Part shown: piece by piece, positions 45,756 to 54,817 of the stretch
Layout of the letters: each line of letters opens with the position of its first letter
Position numbering within the stretch: position 1 is the stretch's first letter
Assembly (NCBI GenBank): GCA_024228935.1
Contig: JAAESX010000091.1
Coordinates: forward strand, 62,001 to 126,000
Origin: Pseudomonadota bacterium
GTDB taxonomy: Bacteria; Myxococcota_A; UBA796; CAJQPC01
DNA length: 64,000 nucleotides
Direction of reading: 5' to 3'
Made by a program: the position numbers and the translations under genes
The notes under the pieces: generated by a model
Told to the model about the DNA's origin: nothing
The model's database searches: none
The model's input: the letters and a program-made list of their open reading frames with translations, nothing else

Positions 45756-47108
45756 ATGGTCACGAGCGTTCTACTCGCGCTTCTCGGTTGCGACGGCAAG
45801 CACAACGATGGAGACATCGACAGCAACGGGCTCAGCACCGACTCGGGGACGAACGACGCGGACTCTGGCGGTAACGTGAATCCGTGTGAGAACACCGGAG
45901 ACTTCAGCGTCACGATCAGCGGCGACGTCAGCGTGTCGCTCTGGATCGCGGGCGACGACGGCGAGCGCGAGTCCACCACCTTCGACGACGCCTACGAAGG
46001 GAACTTCCCGTTCGGCGGAATCTGGGTCACCGCGTACACCGAGGGCCTGGACGGCGAGGTCGAGTACCTGGCCGAGGAGGTCATCCGGTACCCGACGACC
46101 GACGGCAACCCCTACTCGTTCGAGATCAGCGCCAGCGAGTGCATGGAGGTCCACGTCCAGGCGGTCCTCGACCGCGACGCGGATCGCGTGCTCGACATCG
46201 GCGAGCCCAGCGGCGAGCACCCCTCGGCCATCCAGATCGAACCGGGCGGCGACAAGAGCGACGCGGACGTCGACATCCTGACCCAGGGCATCGTCCCGAG
46301 CGACGGCGACGGCGAAGGCGGCGATGGCTGGGGCTGGGGCAGCGGCGGCGGCGGCGGCACGGTCGAGTGGATCGAGGTGTCCGGCGACATCCTGGTCACG
46401 ACGTCCTACTCGGGCGGCGAGGTCGCGGCGCTCGCCTACACGACCAGCGGGTACGGCCCCCTGGGCGGCGACTACGCGGGCCTTCCGACCAGCAACGGTA
46501 GCGGCGCGCAGATCGACTACTCGTTCTCAGCCCCGGCCGACTACGGCGACATCATGCTGATGGGGGCCTGGGACGTCGACGACAACTGGCTCTTCGACCC
46601 GACCGACGTCTGGGGCGCCTACATCTCCGAGGTCGACGTCAACGGCAACCCGTTGGCCATCGGCTCCGAGGACATCGAAGGCGACATCCAGATCCCGCTC
46701 ACGGACGCCGAGGCCCCCTTCAAGGTGGTGCCCTACGTCAACGTGGTCGGAACGGTCGCGATGCTGGGCGGCGCCAGCTTCGACGACGACCTCGATCCCG
46801 GCACGAAGATGTACGTGGCGGCGCTCAAGTACAAGGCCGCCGAAGACACCACCGTCGAGGATCTCGAAGAGAACGCCTACGACGTCGCGGAGTTCGAGTG
46901 GGACGACCTCACCGGCAACTCGAGCGTCCCGTTCGGCCTGTCGGTGCCCGCGAACAACGTCATCTACCTGTGGGCCTACACGGACGCGGACGCGGACGGC
47001 ACGCTCAACGAGCAGGACGAGGCGGTCGGCGCCAGCGGCACGGACGGCAAGAACGCCACGGGCGAGAGCGACAGCACCGGTCACTCGATCCTGCTGAGCC
47101 AGCCCTAG
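45756..47108 (+). CDS. Large lipoprotein of unknown function (450 aa)
   Basis: The lipobox LLALLGC puts the Cys at residue 12. A Asp/Ser/Thr/Gly-rich linker follows (DSNGLSTDSGTNDADSGGN). Two similar beta-rich domains come next, each with acidic calcium-like loops (DRDADRVLDIGEP, DVDDNWLFDPTD, YTDADADGTLNEQD), separated by a Gly/Trp-rich hinge (GDGWGWGSGGGGG). Probably cell-surface and calcium-stabilised. A TACACT hexamer and GGAGGGA precede the ATG. The opposing PhoD-like gene ends four bases beyond its stop. Confidence 0.82.
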   Translation: MVTSVLLALLGCDGKHNDGDIDSNGLSTDSGTNDADSGGNVNPCENTGDFSVTISGDVSVSLWIAGDDGERESTTFDDAYEGNFPFGGIWVTAYTEGLDGEVEYLAEEVIRYPTTDGNPYSFEISASECMEVHVQAVLDRDADRVLDIGEPSGEHPSAIQIEPGGDKSDADVDILTQGIVPSDGDGEGGDGWGWGSGGGGGTVEWIEVSGDILVTTSYSGGEVAALAYTTSGYGPLGGDYAGLPTSNGSGAQIDYSFSAPADYGDIMLMGAWDVDDNWLFDPTDVWGAYISEVDVNGNPLAIGSEDIEGDIQIPLTDAEAPFKVVPYVNVVGTVAMLGGASFDDDLDPGTKMYVAALKYKAAEDTTVEDLEENAYDVAEFEWDDLTGNSSVPFGLSVPANNVIYLWAYTDADADGTLNEQDEAVGASGTDGKNATGESDSTGHSILLSQP

Positions 47109-47112
47109 GCGC

Positions 47113-48561
47113 CTACTGCGAGAGGACCTGTTCCTCGTCGAGGTCACCGTTCTGGTTCAAGAACCGGACGGTGACCTCTTTCGTCGTGGGGTCCAGATCC
47201 AGCAGCACCGCTCGCTCGTGCTGGGTGCCGAACGTGAACTGGTCCGGAGCCGTGTCGACGAGCCACTCGCCGAGCGGGTTGTTGTTGCCGCTCGTGCAGG
47301 CGATCTCCCAGGTCCGACCGGCCGCTCCACCCATCCTCGGCTCGACGAGCGCGACGAAGTTGACGTGGAAGTCGCCGGCCACGAAGTAGACGTCGTCGAT
47401 GCCCTGGGCGGACAGCTCGAACAGGAGCTCGTCGCGCTGGGCGGCGTAGCCCTCCCACCGGTCTGCGGCGGCCACGTCCCAGAGCGACGGCATGTCGGTG
47501 ATGGGCACCGAGTTCATCACGACCTTGAACACGCAAGGGCTCGCTGCGAGCGCGGCCTTCAGCCACTCCATCTGCTCGGTCGAGATGTACTGCGCGGCGT
47601 CGCCCAGGCGCGAGCCCGGGACGCGCTCACTGCGGCAGTCCAGGACGAAGATCTCGGCCGTGAGGCCCCAGCGGTACGAGCGCCAGATCTGCCCGTCCTC
47701 ACCTCGCCAGACCGGGATGTGCTCGAAGTAGGTCTCGAGCGCCTTGGCGACCGTGTCGGGGTCGACCGAGTCCGGGTCCCAGTCGTTCGTCACCTCGTGG
47801 TCGTCCCAGGTCGCGAGCAGGCCCGAGCGCGCGTAGGCCTCGCGGTATCCGTCGCCGGACAGGTACCAGCGCCAGTTCTCGCGGAACTCCTCGGCGGTCG
47901 TGCGGCCGTCGTTGTAGACCATGTCTCCGAGGTGCAGCAGCAGGTGCACGTCCTCCTCAGCGATGACCGAGAGGATGGGCCACGGGTCGTTCCCCGAGCC
48001 GTTGCAGGCCGACAGCGCCAGCGTCAACGGCTCGAGTGCGGCGTCGTCCGGCGCGGTGTGGAAGCGGCCGGCGATGCTGCGCAGCCGCTCGTCCTCGCGC
48101 AGGAAGGCGTAGCCGTACCAACGGCCGGGCTCGAGCCCCTCGACGTCGAGCTGCAATGCGCCCGTGTCCGAAGGGGTCGCGTCGACGTCGTGCACCAGGA
48201 CCTGGGTGTCATCCCAGACCACAACGCGGACATCGCCCAGGTCCGCGACCGTGCAGGCCAGCCGGATCGAGGTCTGCTCCACGATCCCCGCCATGACGGC
48301 CGTCGGGAACAGTCCCGGATCCTCGGTGTACGGCGACAGGTCGAACGGCTCCGGCTCGACCCCGGTGTCCCCGGTGTCCGCCGGGTCGCTGTCCATCGGC
48401 CGGTCGCTCTCCCGACCCGTGTCGGCCGTGTCGAGCGGCACGCCCGAGTCCTCGCCGCTCGGCGTGCGACACCCCGCCGTCAGGGCGAGCGCACCCGCCA
48501 GCATCTCGCGTCGCGACACGCCACCGCGGTGGCCCTTCTTCTTCGGTCGAGGAGTGTCCAT
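47113..48561 (-). CDS. PhoD-like metallophosphatase, Tat-type lipoprotein
   Basis: 482 residues. The N-terminus has a twin Arg (SRREMLAGALALTAGC) with a lipobox, indicating Tat export and lipidation, followed by a DTADTG-rich linker (~40-75). The PhoD phosphodiesterase/alkaline phosphatase signatures are present: ACNGSGNDPWPILSV, LLLHLGDMVYNDGR, ATWDDHEVTNDWDP and VAGDFHVNF, giving the calcium/iron-binding Asp, Asn and His set. Such enzymes release phosphate from organic phosphates or teichoic-acid-like polymers. Divergent from the DksA-like gene across only 32 bases. Confidence 0.93.
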   Translation of the reverse strand: MDTPRPKKKGHRGGVSRREMLAGALALTAGCRTPSGEDSGVPLDTADTGRESDRPMDSDPADTGDTGVEPEPFDLSPYTEDPGLFPTAVMAGIVEQTSIRLACTVADLGDVRVVVWDDTQVLVHDVDATPSDTGALQLDVEGLEPGRWYGYAFLREDERLRSIAGRFHTAPDDAALEPLTLALSACNGSGNDPWPILSVIAEEDVHLLLHLGDMVYNDGRTTAEEFRENWRWYLSGDGYREAYARSGLLATWDDHEVTNDWDPDSVDPDTVAKALETYFEHIPVWRGEDGQIWRSYRWGLTAEIFVLDCRSERVPGSRLGDAAQYISTEQMEWLKAALAASPCVFKVVMNSVPITDMPSLWDVAAADRWEGYAAQRDELLFELSAQGIDDVYFVAGDFHVNFVALVEPRMGGAAGRTWEIACTSGNNNPLGEWLVDTAPDQFTFGTQHERAVLLDLDPTTKEVTVRFLNQNGDLDEEQVLSQ

Positions 48562-48567
48562 CCGGAG

Positions 48568-48573
48568 ACGGTA
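48568..48573 (-). promoter_or_regulatory. Putative -10 element (TACCGT) for the PhoD-like gene
   Basis: TACCGT on the minus strand, exactly six bases before ATG 48561. It is the minus-strand partner of the divergent TACAGT element nine bases away. Confidence 0.45.
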
Positions 48574-48581
48574 ACCGGCGC

Positions 48582-48587
48582 TACAGT
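48582..48587 (+). promoter_or_regulatory. Putative -10 element (TACAGT) for the DksA-like gene
   Basis: TACAGT, six bases before GTG 48594. The divergent gap is so short that both genes would have to be leaderless or nearly so. Confidence 0.45.
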
Positions 48588-48593
48588 GGCCTC

Positions 48594-48953
48594 GTGGACG
48601 AGCTCACCGACGAAGAAGAGACCGCGCTCATCGCCTCGCTGAACCGGCTGCACGACGATCTCAAGGGCATGCTCGCGGACCGCTCTCGCGGTGAGGTGGT
48701 GGACCTCGACCTGCCGATCGGCCGGCTGTCGCGCATGGACGCGATGCAGCAGCAGGCGATGGCGAAGGCCGAGCGGGAGCTCCAGAAGGTCCGACTCATG
48801 CAGGTCGAGGCGGCCCTGGAGCGCGTCGATGACGACGAGTACGGCTGGTGCTGCCAGTGCGGTGAGCCCGTGGGCGTCCGACGCCTGACCGCCAGGCCCG
48901 AGGTCCCGTTCTGCGTGCCCTGTCAGGAGAAGGCCGAGCGCGGCCAGCGCTAG
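48594..48953 (+). CDS. DksA/TraR-type zinc finger protein
   Basis: 119 residues from GTG 48594. A helical N-terminal coiled-coil (LNRLHDDLKGMLADRSRG, MQQQAMAKAERELQKVRLM) ends in a four-Cys zinc finger, CCQCG and CVPCQ separated by ~17 residues. This is the DksA/TraR fold that inserts into the RNA polymerase secondary channel. The DksA loop acidic pair is not clearly present, so whether it works with ppGpp is uncertain. It converges on the GH31 gene with eight bases between. Confidence 0.9.
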   Translation: MDELTDEEETALIASLNRLHDDLKGMLADRSRGEVVDLDLPIGRLSRMDAMQQQAMAKAERELQKVRLMQVEAALERVDDDEYGWCCQCGEPVGVRRLTARPEVPFCVPCQEKAERGQR

Positions 48954-48961
48954 TTCCTGCG

Positions 48962-50287
48962 CTAGAGCGCATCCTCGAGCGTCGCCTGGGCCTCGGACCC
49001 GGCCCGGACGAACACCGGGAAGTACTCCAGCGGCACGTCGACGGTGGTGGTCCCCTCGCCGTGCTCGCTGCCGTCGAACAGGTAGACCCAGGTGCCCTCG
49101 GGCAGCTCGGGGCTGGCCGAGGTCGCGCCCTCCTCGAGGATGGGCATGACGAAGACGTCGGGGCCCAGCAAGTAGCTGTAGGTCGGCTTGTCCGTGAAGG
49201 TCATGAGGCTCCCGCCCTCGTTCATCGCGATGGCGCCGTGCTCGTCGAGGTACGGGACGAGCGCCTCGTGCAGCAGGACGAAGTCCCGGTAGATGTCGAC
49301 GGTGTCCTCGTCCCACTCCCAGGGCCCGTGTAGCCCGCCGCCGCCGTTCTCCATGAAGGGCGCGAACGCACCCTGCTGCGCCCAGCGCACGAACAACTCC
49401 TTGCTGCGTCCCTGGGGGAACTCGTCGGTGTCGCGGTAGCCGCCGATGTCCGAGCCGAGCGAGACGTACCCGTACTCGGCGGAGTGGTACATGTTGTTCA
49501 GGGCCCACTTCAGGCCGTCGAACGAAGCGTCCTGGTCTCCGACCCAGCCGGCCCAGACGATGTCCCGAGGCGCGAACGCGACCGGGTCGCCACCCAGATC
49601 GAAGCCGTAGTTGTCCACCGGGCGGACGGTGTTGACGGCGTGGTCGCCGACCTTCGCCCGCGTGTAGTCGTGCATGTCCTGGTAGTACATGTGGCTGTAG
49701 TCCAGGCGGTCGACCTCGCGCCCGAGAGCCGGCGAGTACGGCGCCAGCACCTGGTAGTAGTCGACGCCGTCGCACTTCCAGCCGTCGATGCCCATGTCCA
49801 GGGTCTTGTCCATCTGGCTGTGCCACCAGTCCATGGCATCGGGGTTGTAGAAGTCGAGCAGACTGCCCGGTCCCTTCCACCAGTCGACGACCTTGGGGCC
49901 GCTGTCCGCGTCGGCCTGCATGAACCAGCCGTTGGCGGCCAGCTCCTCGTAGATGTCGGTGTCCGTGTTGACCGCCGGCACGATCCACATGACGACCTTG
50001 ACGTCCTTGGAGTGCAGTTCGTCGATCATCCCCTGAGGGTCGGGGAACCGATCGGGGTCCCACTCGAACGTGTTGTACCCGGTCTCCCAGGGCGAATCGA
50101 TGATGATGGCGGACACCGGGATGTCGCGCTCGATGTACCCGTCGACCAGCGCGAGAGCGCTCTCCTGGGTGGACTCGTCCTCCCAGACCCAGTGGTGAAG
50201 TGTCCACTCGGGCCAGACCCGGTCGTAGGTCACGGCGCCGGAGTCGGTGGTCGGGGTCTTGGTGCAGGCCAGAGCGAGAAGCAGCAT
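48962..50287 (-). CDS. Glycoside hydrolase family 31 lipoprotein, minimal form
   Basis: 441 residues. The lipobox LALAC puts the Cys at residue 8. The GH31 (beta/alpha)8 catalytic barrel is clear: IPVSAIIIDSPWETGYNTFE, KVVMWIVPAV, the nucleophile Asp173 in DGWKCDGVDYY and the probable acid/base Asp251 in VGDQDASFDGL. A C-terminal beta domain follows (LPEGTWVYLFDGSEHGEG). The usual N-terminal beta-sandwich of GH31 is absent. An exo-alpha-glycosidase acting outside the cytoplasm is expected; sugar specificity is not readable. Confidence 0.92.
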   Translation of the reverse strand: MLLLALACTKTPTTDSGAVTYDRVWPEWTLHHWVWEDESTQESALALVDGYIERDIPVSAIIIDSPWETGYNTFEWDPDRFPDPQGMIDELHSKDVKVVMWIVPAVNTDTDIYEELAANGWFMQADADSGPKVVDWWKGPGSLLDFYNPDAMDWWHSQMDKTLDMGIDGWKCDGVDYYQVLAPYSPALGREVDRLDYSHMYYQDMHDYTRAKVGDHAVNTVRPVDNYGFDLGGDPVAFAPRDIVWAGWVGDQDASFDGLKWALNNMYHSAEYGYVSLGSDIGGYRDTDEFPQGRSKELFVRWAQQGAFAPFMENGGGGLHGPWEWDEDTVDIYRDFVLLHEALVPYLDEHGAIAMNEGGSLMTFTDKPTYSYLLGPDVFVMPILEEGATSASPELPEGTWVYLFDGSEHGEGTTTVDVPLEYFPVFVRAGSEAQATLEDAL

Positions 50288-50305
50288 GGAATCCGGCTAA
50301 CCGAG

Positions 50306-50311
50306 TAGGCT
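50306..50311 (+). promoter_or_regulatory. Putative -10 element (TAGGCT) for the MlaE-like gene
   Basis: TAGGCT, six bases before ATG 50318. The opposing GH31 gene shows a weaker TAGCCG at the same six-base spacing. Confidence 0.42.
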
Positions 50312-50317
50312 CGGCCC

Positions 50318-50813
50318 ATGCTTCGCCACGTCGACGTCCTGCGCTACGCCGCCCTGCCCTGGGTCCTGCTCGGCGGCCTGGCGTTCGGCGGGACGGTGGC
50401 GCTCATCCTCCCCGGCCTGCCTGGCTCGATGGGCGCGAGCTGGCCACCACGACCATCCAGGAGCTCGGGCCGCTTCTCGTCGCGCTGTCACTCGTGGTCA
50501 CGGCCTCGGGGGTCGACGGCGCGCTCCCCCGGCGTCTGGCCGCATCCGTGGCGGCCGTCGGACTGTGGGCCGTCTTCGGGGTGATGGCGACCGTCGCCGC
50601 CTGCCTCGGCGTGCGCGAGTCGCTCGACATGTCGCCCGACATCTTCCTCCACCGCATCTCCCTGGACGTCGGACCGAGCACGCTGGTGCTGGGGGCCTGC
50701 GAGCCGGCCTCTTCGCGTTCGCCGTGACCCCGCTTCGCATCCGCCGCGCCATCGCGCTGGTCGTGGTCATCGAGCTGGTCACGGGGCTCCCGCTCCGGGT
50801 GCTCGATGTCTGA
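50318..50813 (+). pseudogene. MlaE-like permease gene with two frameshifts
   Basis: Coherent membrane-protein sequence runs through three frames: MLRHVDVLRYAALPWVLLGG then a shift near 50430; ELATTTIQELGPLLVALSLV through LWAVFGVMATVAACLGV and MSPDIFLHRISLDVGPSTLV; a shift near 50700; then GLFAFAVTPLRIRRAIALVV to RVLDV. The ELGPLLVAL block and the helix pattern fit the MlaE/YrbE permease that partners MCE proteins, and an MCE gene follows after eight bases. The product would be only ~165 residues, short for MlaE (~260). Disruption could be real decay or assembly error. Confidence 0.6.
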
Positions 50814-50821
50814 GGCGGCCC

Positions 50822-51664
50822 ATGTCTGAGAAGCAAGGCAGCTTCCTGTTCATCGTCGCGGTCGCGCTCGCGATGCTCGTCGCGCTGTCCGCGTACCGGC
50901 CGGGGATGCTGGCCTCGCGCAACCACTACACGCTCGAGCTCGAGCACGGCTTCGGCGTCCAGCCGGGCATGTACGTCACCATCGCCGGGCTGCGCGTCGG
51001 GACGGTCGAGGAGGTCCGGCTCACCGCCGACCGCACCATCGAGCTCCTGCTCGGGGTCGAGGTCGAGTACGCCCGACACGTGCGCAGCGACAGCCGCGGC
51101 GACGTGGTCCAGCTCCTGGCCGGCAAGACGGTCGAGATCGGCGCCGGCTCGGGCGAGGCCCTTTCGGACGGCGGCGCCCTGGTCGGCGGCACGAACTTCG
51201 ACCTGCTGCTGGAGCTGCAGCGGCTCGAGCTGGCCGACACGCTCGCCCGCATCACCCATGTTCTGGAGGAGGTAGACCGCATCAGCCGGGACCTGTCGCT
51301 TGGGGACGGCGCGGCCGAGGGCGTGACCCAGCTGCTGACGATCCTCCAGGGCCTGGAGGACGGGAACGGCACGCTCGGACGACTCCTCAAGGACGACAGC
51401 GCCCTGGTCAAGTCCGAGGCGACGCTCCAGGCGGCACAGGACGTCACCACTGACCTGTCGGCGATGGCCACGGACCTCTCGAAGGCCAGCCAGGATCTGT
51501 CGGCGGCGTCATCGAAGGTCGCGAGCGCTTCGACGTCCACCGAGGACGCGCTCGAAGACGTCACCGCGGCGACCGCCCAGATGAACGCCACGATGAAGGA
51601 GCTCTCCAAGACGCTCGAGGCGATGCAGCAGATGCCGGGTCTGCGCCGCGCCGCGAGCGACTGA
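50822..51664 (+). CDS. MCE/MlaD-family phospholipid-transport protein
   Basis: 280 residues. An N-terminal anchor helix (FLFIVAVALAMLVALSAY) precedes an MCE domain (~35-115): LELEHGFGVQPGMYVTIAGL, RVGTVEEVRLTADRTIELLL and DVVQLLAGKTVEIG. A long Ala/Ser/Thr-rich helical C-terminus follows (QDLSAASSKVASASTSTED), as in MCE proteins that extend toward the outer membrane. Known members shuttle lipids between membranes with an MlaE permease and MlaF ATPase. The permease gene upstream is frameshifted and no ATPase gene is in the window. Confidence 0.9.
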   Translation: MSEKQGSFLFIVAVALAMLVALSAYRPGMLASRNHYTLELEHGFGVQPGMYVTIAGLRVGTVEEVRLTADRTIELLLGVEVEYARHVRSDSRGDVVQLLAGKTVEIGAGSGEALSDGGALVGGTNFDLLLELQRLELADTLARITHVLEEVDRISRDLSLGDGAAEGVTQLLTILQGLEDGNGTLGRLLKDDSALVKSEATLQAAQDVTTDLSAMATDLSKASQDLSAASSKVASASTSTEDALEDVTAATAQMNATMKELSKTLEAMQQMPGLRRAASD

Positions 51665-51708
51665 CCCACCGGACGGAACCGGCCGGGCGCGAGCGTGTCC
51701 ACGTCCGG

Positions 51709-52353
51709 GTGCTCTTCCTGTTCCCCCTGCTGCTCGGCGCGTCCTTCCTCGACCACGAGCACCGCGTCTTCTACACGAAGACCGAGGTGGAGTCCCCGCT
51801 CGGAGAGGCCGCGGATGCCATCGCGGACTTCGGAGGCGGCACCGGGTTCGTGGTCTCGCCGAGCGGATGGATCCTGACGAACCACCACGTGGCCGAGCAG
51901 TTCGGCGAGGTCGGCTGGGTCGCCCTGGGCTGGGACGGGGAAGAGAGCCGCCCCGTGAAGGTGCGCCTGGCCCACACCCGCCCGGACCTCGACCTGGCGC
52001 TCTACCACACGAACGCGAACGATCTCAGCTGGTTGCCGCTCCGCACCACCGCCCCCGTCAAGCACGAACCGGTCGCGGTCGTCGGCCACCCTGGCGGCCT
52101 GCCCGTTCAGGTCAGCTACGGCCGCGTTCTCACCGCCGAGCTGCTCGCGCGCGGCGTGCCCTCGGTCGAGTACGACGCCCAGACCAACTGGGGCTCGAGC
52201 GGCTCGCCCGTCATCGACGCGAACGGCGACGTCATCGCCATCCACTGGGCGTGGGACGCGGCCAACCAGTGGAACGGCTGGATGCTGGGCGTGCCCATGA
52301 GCGAGGCCCTCGCCGCCTGGCCCGAGCTGGTCGAGGTCCTTCCCCCCTCCTGA
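51709..52353 (+). CDS. Trypsin-like serine protease, exported
   Basis: 214 residues from GTG 51709 with a short signal (MLFLFPLLLGASF). The S1-type triad is visible: His in ILTNHHVAEQ, Asp in RPDLDLALYH, and Ser in WGSSGSPVID. There is no PDZ domain, so it is a minimal DegP-like protease core. It would act in the periplasm or outside. 44 bases after the MCE gene; co-transcription is possible. Confidence 0.9.
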   Translation: MLFLFPLLLGASFLDHEHRVFYTKTEVESPLGEAADAIADFGGGTGFVVSPSGWILTNHHVAEQFGEVGWVALGWDGEESRPVKVRLAHTRPDLDLALYHTNANDLSWLPLRTTAPVKHEPVAVVGHPGGLPVQVSYGRVLTAELLARGVPSVEYDAQTNWGSSGSPVIDANGDVIAIHWAWDAANQWNGWMLGVPMSEALAAWPELVEVLPPS

Positions 52354-52384
52354 CGCCGCCCGATCCAGCGGGCATACTACCCGC

Positions 52385-53593
52385 GTGCTGCTCCTCATCG
52401 CCTGCCAGACCCCGACCCACATCATCACGACCGGCGAGGAGGACTCCCCGACCGAGAGCGTGGCCGACATCCCGCTGGAGAGCACGCCTCCCGTCGACAC
52501 CGGGCCCTTCCCCATCGCCTCGGCCGACGGCACCCCGCTCGCCGGCTACCCGCCGCTGACGGTCGCCTTCGAGGCCGCCGGCTCGACCAGTCCGACCGAG
52601 GAGATGATCGGCTCCTGGAGCTTCGACGACGGCGGCACGAAGGAGGGCCTCGATGTCCTGTACGTCTTCGGCGACGAAGGGATCTGGGACGCCACGCTGA
52701 CCATCGACGACGGCGCCGGCCACACCGCTGATGACACCGTCCAGGTCTATGTCCGCTCGCCGGACTGTCCCCGCACCGGTGACACCGAGATCCTGGGTCA
52801 GACCAACGACGAGGAGCTGAACGAGATCAGCGGCGTCGTCGACTCGCCCCTGAACGACGGCATCCTGTGGGTCCACAACGACGCCGGGGACGACCCCCGG
52901 CTCTTCGCGCTGAGCTACGACGGCGCCATTCGCAGCGTCGTCGACCTGAGCATCGCCCGCGGGGACCTCGAGGACATCGGCCGCGGCGAGGTCGACGGCG
53001 TACCCAGCCTGTTCGTCGGGGACATCGGCGACAACGGCCGGGACAACACCGCCATCTGGGTCCACGTCGTGGCCGAGCCCACGGTCGACGCCACCCAGGA
53101 GCGGACCGAGACCGAGCTGACGCCCACCGCCACGCTCACCCTGACCTACCCCGAAGGCGTGGCCGAGGACGCGGAGAGCCTGTTCGTGGACCCGGTCACC
53201 GGCGATCTCTTCATCGTGACGAAGGACAGCTCGGGCATCTCGAACGTCTACACCAAGGCGGCGCCCCACAGCACCAGCGAGACCGAACTCGAGCTCGTCA
53301 CCACGCTGGACTTCTCCTCGGAGCCGCTCTCAGGCTCGCTGACGACCGCGGCGACCATCTCACCGGACGGCTCCCAGATCATCGTCCGGACCTACCGCCA
53401 GCAGGCCTACCTCTGGGAGCGCGGCGAGGGCAGCGTGGGCAGCGCGTTCGCTGGCGTCCCTTGCGAGATCAACATGCCGACCGAGCCGCAGTCCGAGTCC
53501 ATCGGCTTCTCGGTCGACGGCACATCGCTCTTCACGGTCAGCGAGCGCACCGAGGTGCCCATCAACCGCACGCCGCTCGAGGCGCGCGACTGA
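52385..53593 (+). CDS. Lipoprotein with PKD-like domain and propeller-like domain
   Basis: 402 residues from GTG 52385. The lipobox LLLIAC puts the Cys at residue 7. A linker is followed by a PKD-type beta-sandwich (~50-120: YPPLTVAFEAAGSTS, DEGIWDATLTIDDGAG). The rest is a propeller-like domain with ILWVHNDAGDDPRLFAL, DLEDIG and VGDIGDNGRDNTA. These motifs are shared with the protein at 60380, so the two are paralogues flanking the CotH cluster. A CATACT hexamer lies six bases before the start. No catalytic motif recognised. Confidence 0.82.
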   Translation: MLLLIACQTPTHIITTGEEDSPTESVADIPLESTPPVDTGPFPIASADGTPLAGYPPLTVAFEAAGSTSPTEEMIGSWSFDDGGTKEGLDVLYVFGDEGIWDATLTIDDGAGHTADDTVQVYVRSPDCPRTGDTEILGQTNDEELNEISGVVDSPLNDGILWVHNDAGDDPRLFALSYDGAIRSVVDLSIARGDLEDIGRGEVDGVPSLFVGDIGDNGRDNTAIWVHVVAEPTVDATQERTETELTPTATLTLTYPEGVAEDAESLFVDPVTGDLFIVTKDSSGISNVYTKAAPHSTSETELELVTTLDFSSEPLSGSLTTAATISPDGSQIIVRTYRQQAYLWERGEGSVGSAFAGVPCEINMPTEPQSESIGFSVDGTSLFTVSERTEVPINRTPLEARD

Positions 53594-53608
53594 CGTCCAT
53601 CGGAAGGA

Positions 53609-54817
53609 CTAGTCGCGCTCGCCGATGAACGGCACCAGGTCGGCCTCGCGGTCCCCGATGAAGTCGATCATGACGTCCTGGTAGTACTCGACGTAGTCCA
53701 TCGAGTACGGCCTGTTCGGGTCGTCCTCGACCATCGGCGTGATCTGATCGCGGACCTCGCTAGCGTAGCTGTGGAGGTCGATCTCCTCGGCGATGGTCTG
53801 GGCCTCCCAGACGGCGTCGTAGTACTTCTGCTTGCACGCATTCACGTTCAGGCAGCGCTTCGCGATGATGCCGTTGACCGAGGTCGGGTCCCTGTCCGGC
53901 GAGTAGAACGTCTCGTCCATCCCGTGGGGGAGCCAGACGAGCCGGTCCTGACCCGGATCGACGTACACGTGGGCGTCATCACCGGGGTTGGCGAAGGGGT
54001 AGCTGTCGTACTGACCGATGATGGTCTCGACCGCGTAGAACCAGATGAACTGGTCGTAGTCCAGGTAGACGCTGGCGTCGTCGATCGAGCCCTGACCGCT
54101 GCCTTCGAGAGCGTCCGCGACGCCCTGCAGGTGGGTCCGGTCGTCCTCGCCGAACTCGAGTTGGAAGCTGCTGATGTACTGGTCGTAGAAGTCGACGTCC
54201 CAGACCTCGAACATGATGCCCTGCTTGTCCGGGTCGTCGACCCACCGCTTCATCATGTCGCGATCGACGTTCTCCAACACGGCATAGGTGCCGTAGTCGT
54301 CGTCGTTGAGCGTGAGCTCCGCATGGCTACAACGAACGGAGGGCACGCCGGCCTCGCGCATCATCCGGTAGGCGACGCGCTCGTGCATCATGCTGTAGTC
54401 GTTGGACATGTTGTTGAGCGTCAGCTCGCTCACATCGCCGAAGCTCAGGTTGACGTACTTGTCGAACTTGATCTTGAGCGAGGGCTTCTCGTCCACGGGC
54501 AGGAAGCTGTTCTCGCCCTTGAGGCGCACGCCGACCGGCTCGTACCGCTGGCCGTCGTAGATGAACGCCGCCTCGACCCACTCGTGGTCGTCGCCCTTGC
54601 GCTCACGCTTCAGCGTCTGCCATCCGTCCTCGCCGATCTCGATCGAGAACTTCGCCAGATCGGTGTCGTCGAAGATGGCGTCCAGGTCGACGTCGCCGCC
54701 GAGCCCGGGGATCTCCTCGACCACCACGTCGTCGGGGACGACCCAGGTGAGCGGGTCGCTGGTGTCCTTGTCGCCGGCAGGCCCCGTGCAAGCGAGCATC
54801 ACGAAAAGCATCTTCAC
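53609..54817 (-). CDS. CotH-family protein kinase-fold lipoprotein (copy 1)
   Basis: 402 residues. The lipobox VMLAC puts the Cys at residue 10. CotH signatures: EPVGVRLKGENSFLP, KPSLKIKFDKYVNL (N-lobe Lys), LTLNNMSNDYSMMHER (helix with the conserved Glu/Arg region), YGTYAVLENVDRDM, and the catalytic region GQYDSYPFANPGDDAHVYVD followed by LPHGMDETF. Spore-coat CotH proteins phosphorylate secreted proteins. Compared with the other two copies the Asn-rich loop is altered (no NTNN), so activity is less certain. The start overlaps the stop of the beta-helix gene by four bases. Confidence 0.9.
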   Translation of the reverse strand: MKMLFVMLACTGPAGDKDTSDPLTWVVPDDVVVEEIPGLGGDVDLDAIFDDTDLAKFSIEIGEDGWQTLKRERKGDDHEWVEAAFIYDGQRYEPVGVRLKGENSFLPVDEKPSLKIKFDKYVNLSFGDVSELTLNNMSNDYSMMHERVAYRMMREAGVPSVRCSHAELTLNDDDYGTYAVLENVDRDMMKRWVDDPDKQGIMFEVWDVDFYDQYISSFQLEFGEDDRTHLQGVADALEGSGQGSIDDASVYLDYDQFIWFYAVETIIGQYDSYPFANPGDDAHVYVDPGQDRLVWLPHGMDETFYSPDRDPTSVNGIIAKRCLNVNACKQKYYDAVWEAQTIAEEIDLHSYASEVRDQITPMVEDDPNRPYSMDYVEYYQDVMIDFIGDREADLVPFIGERD

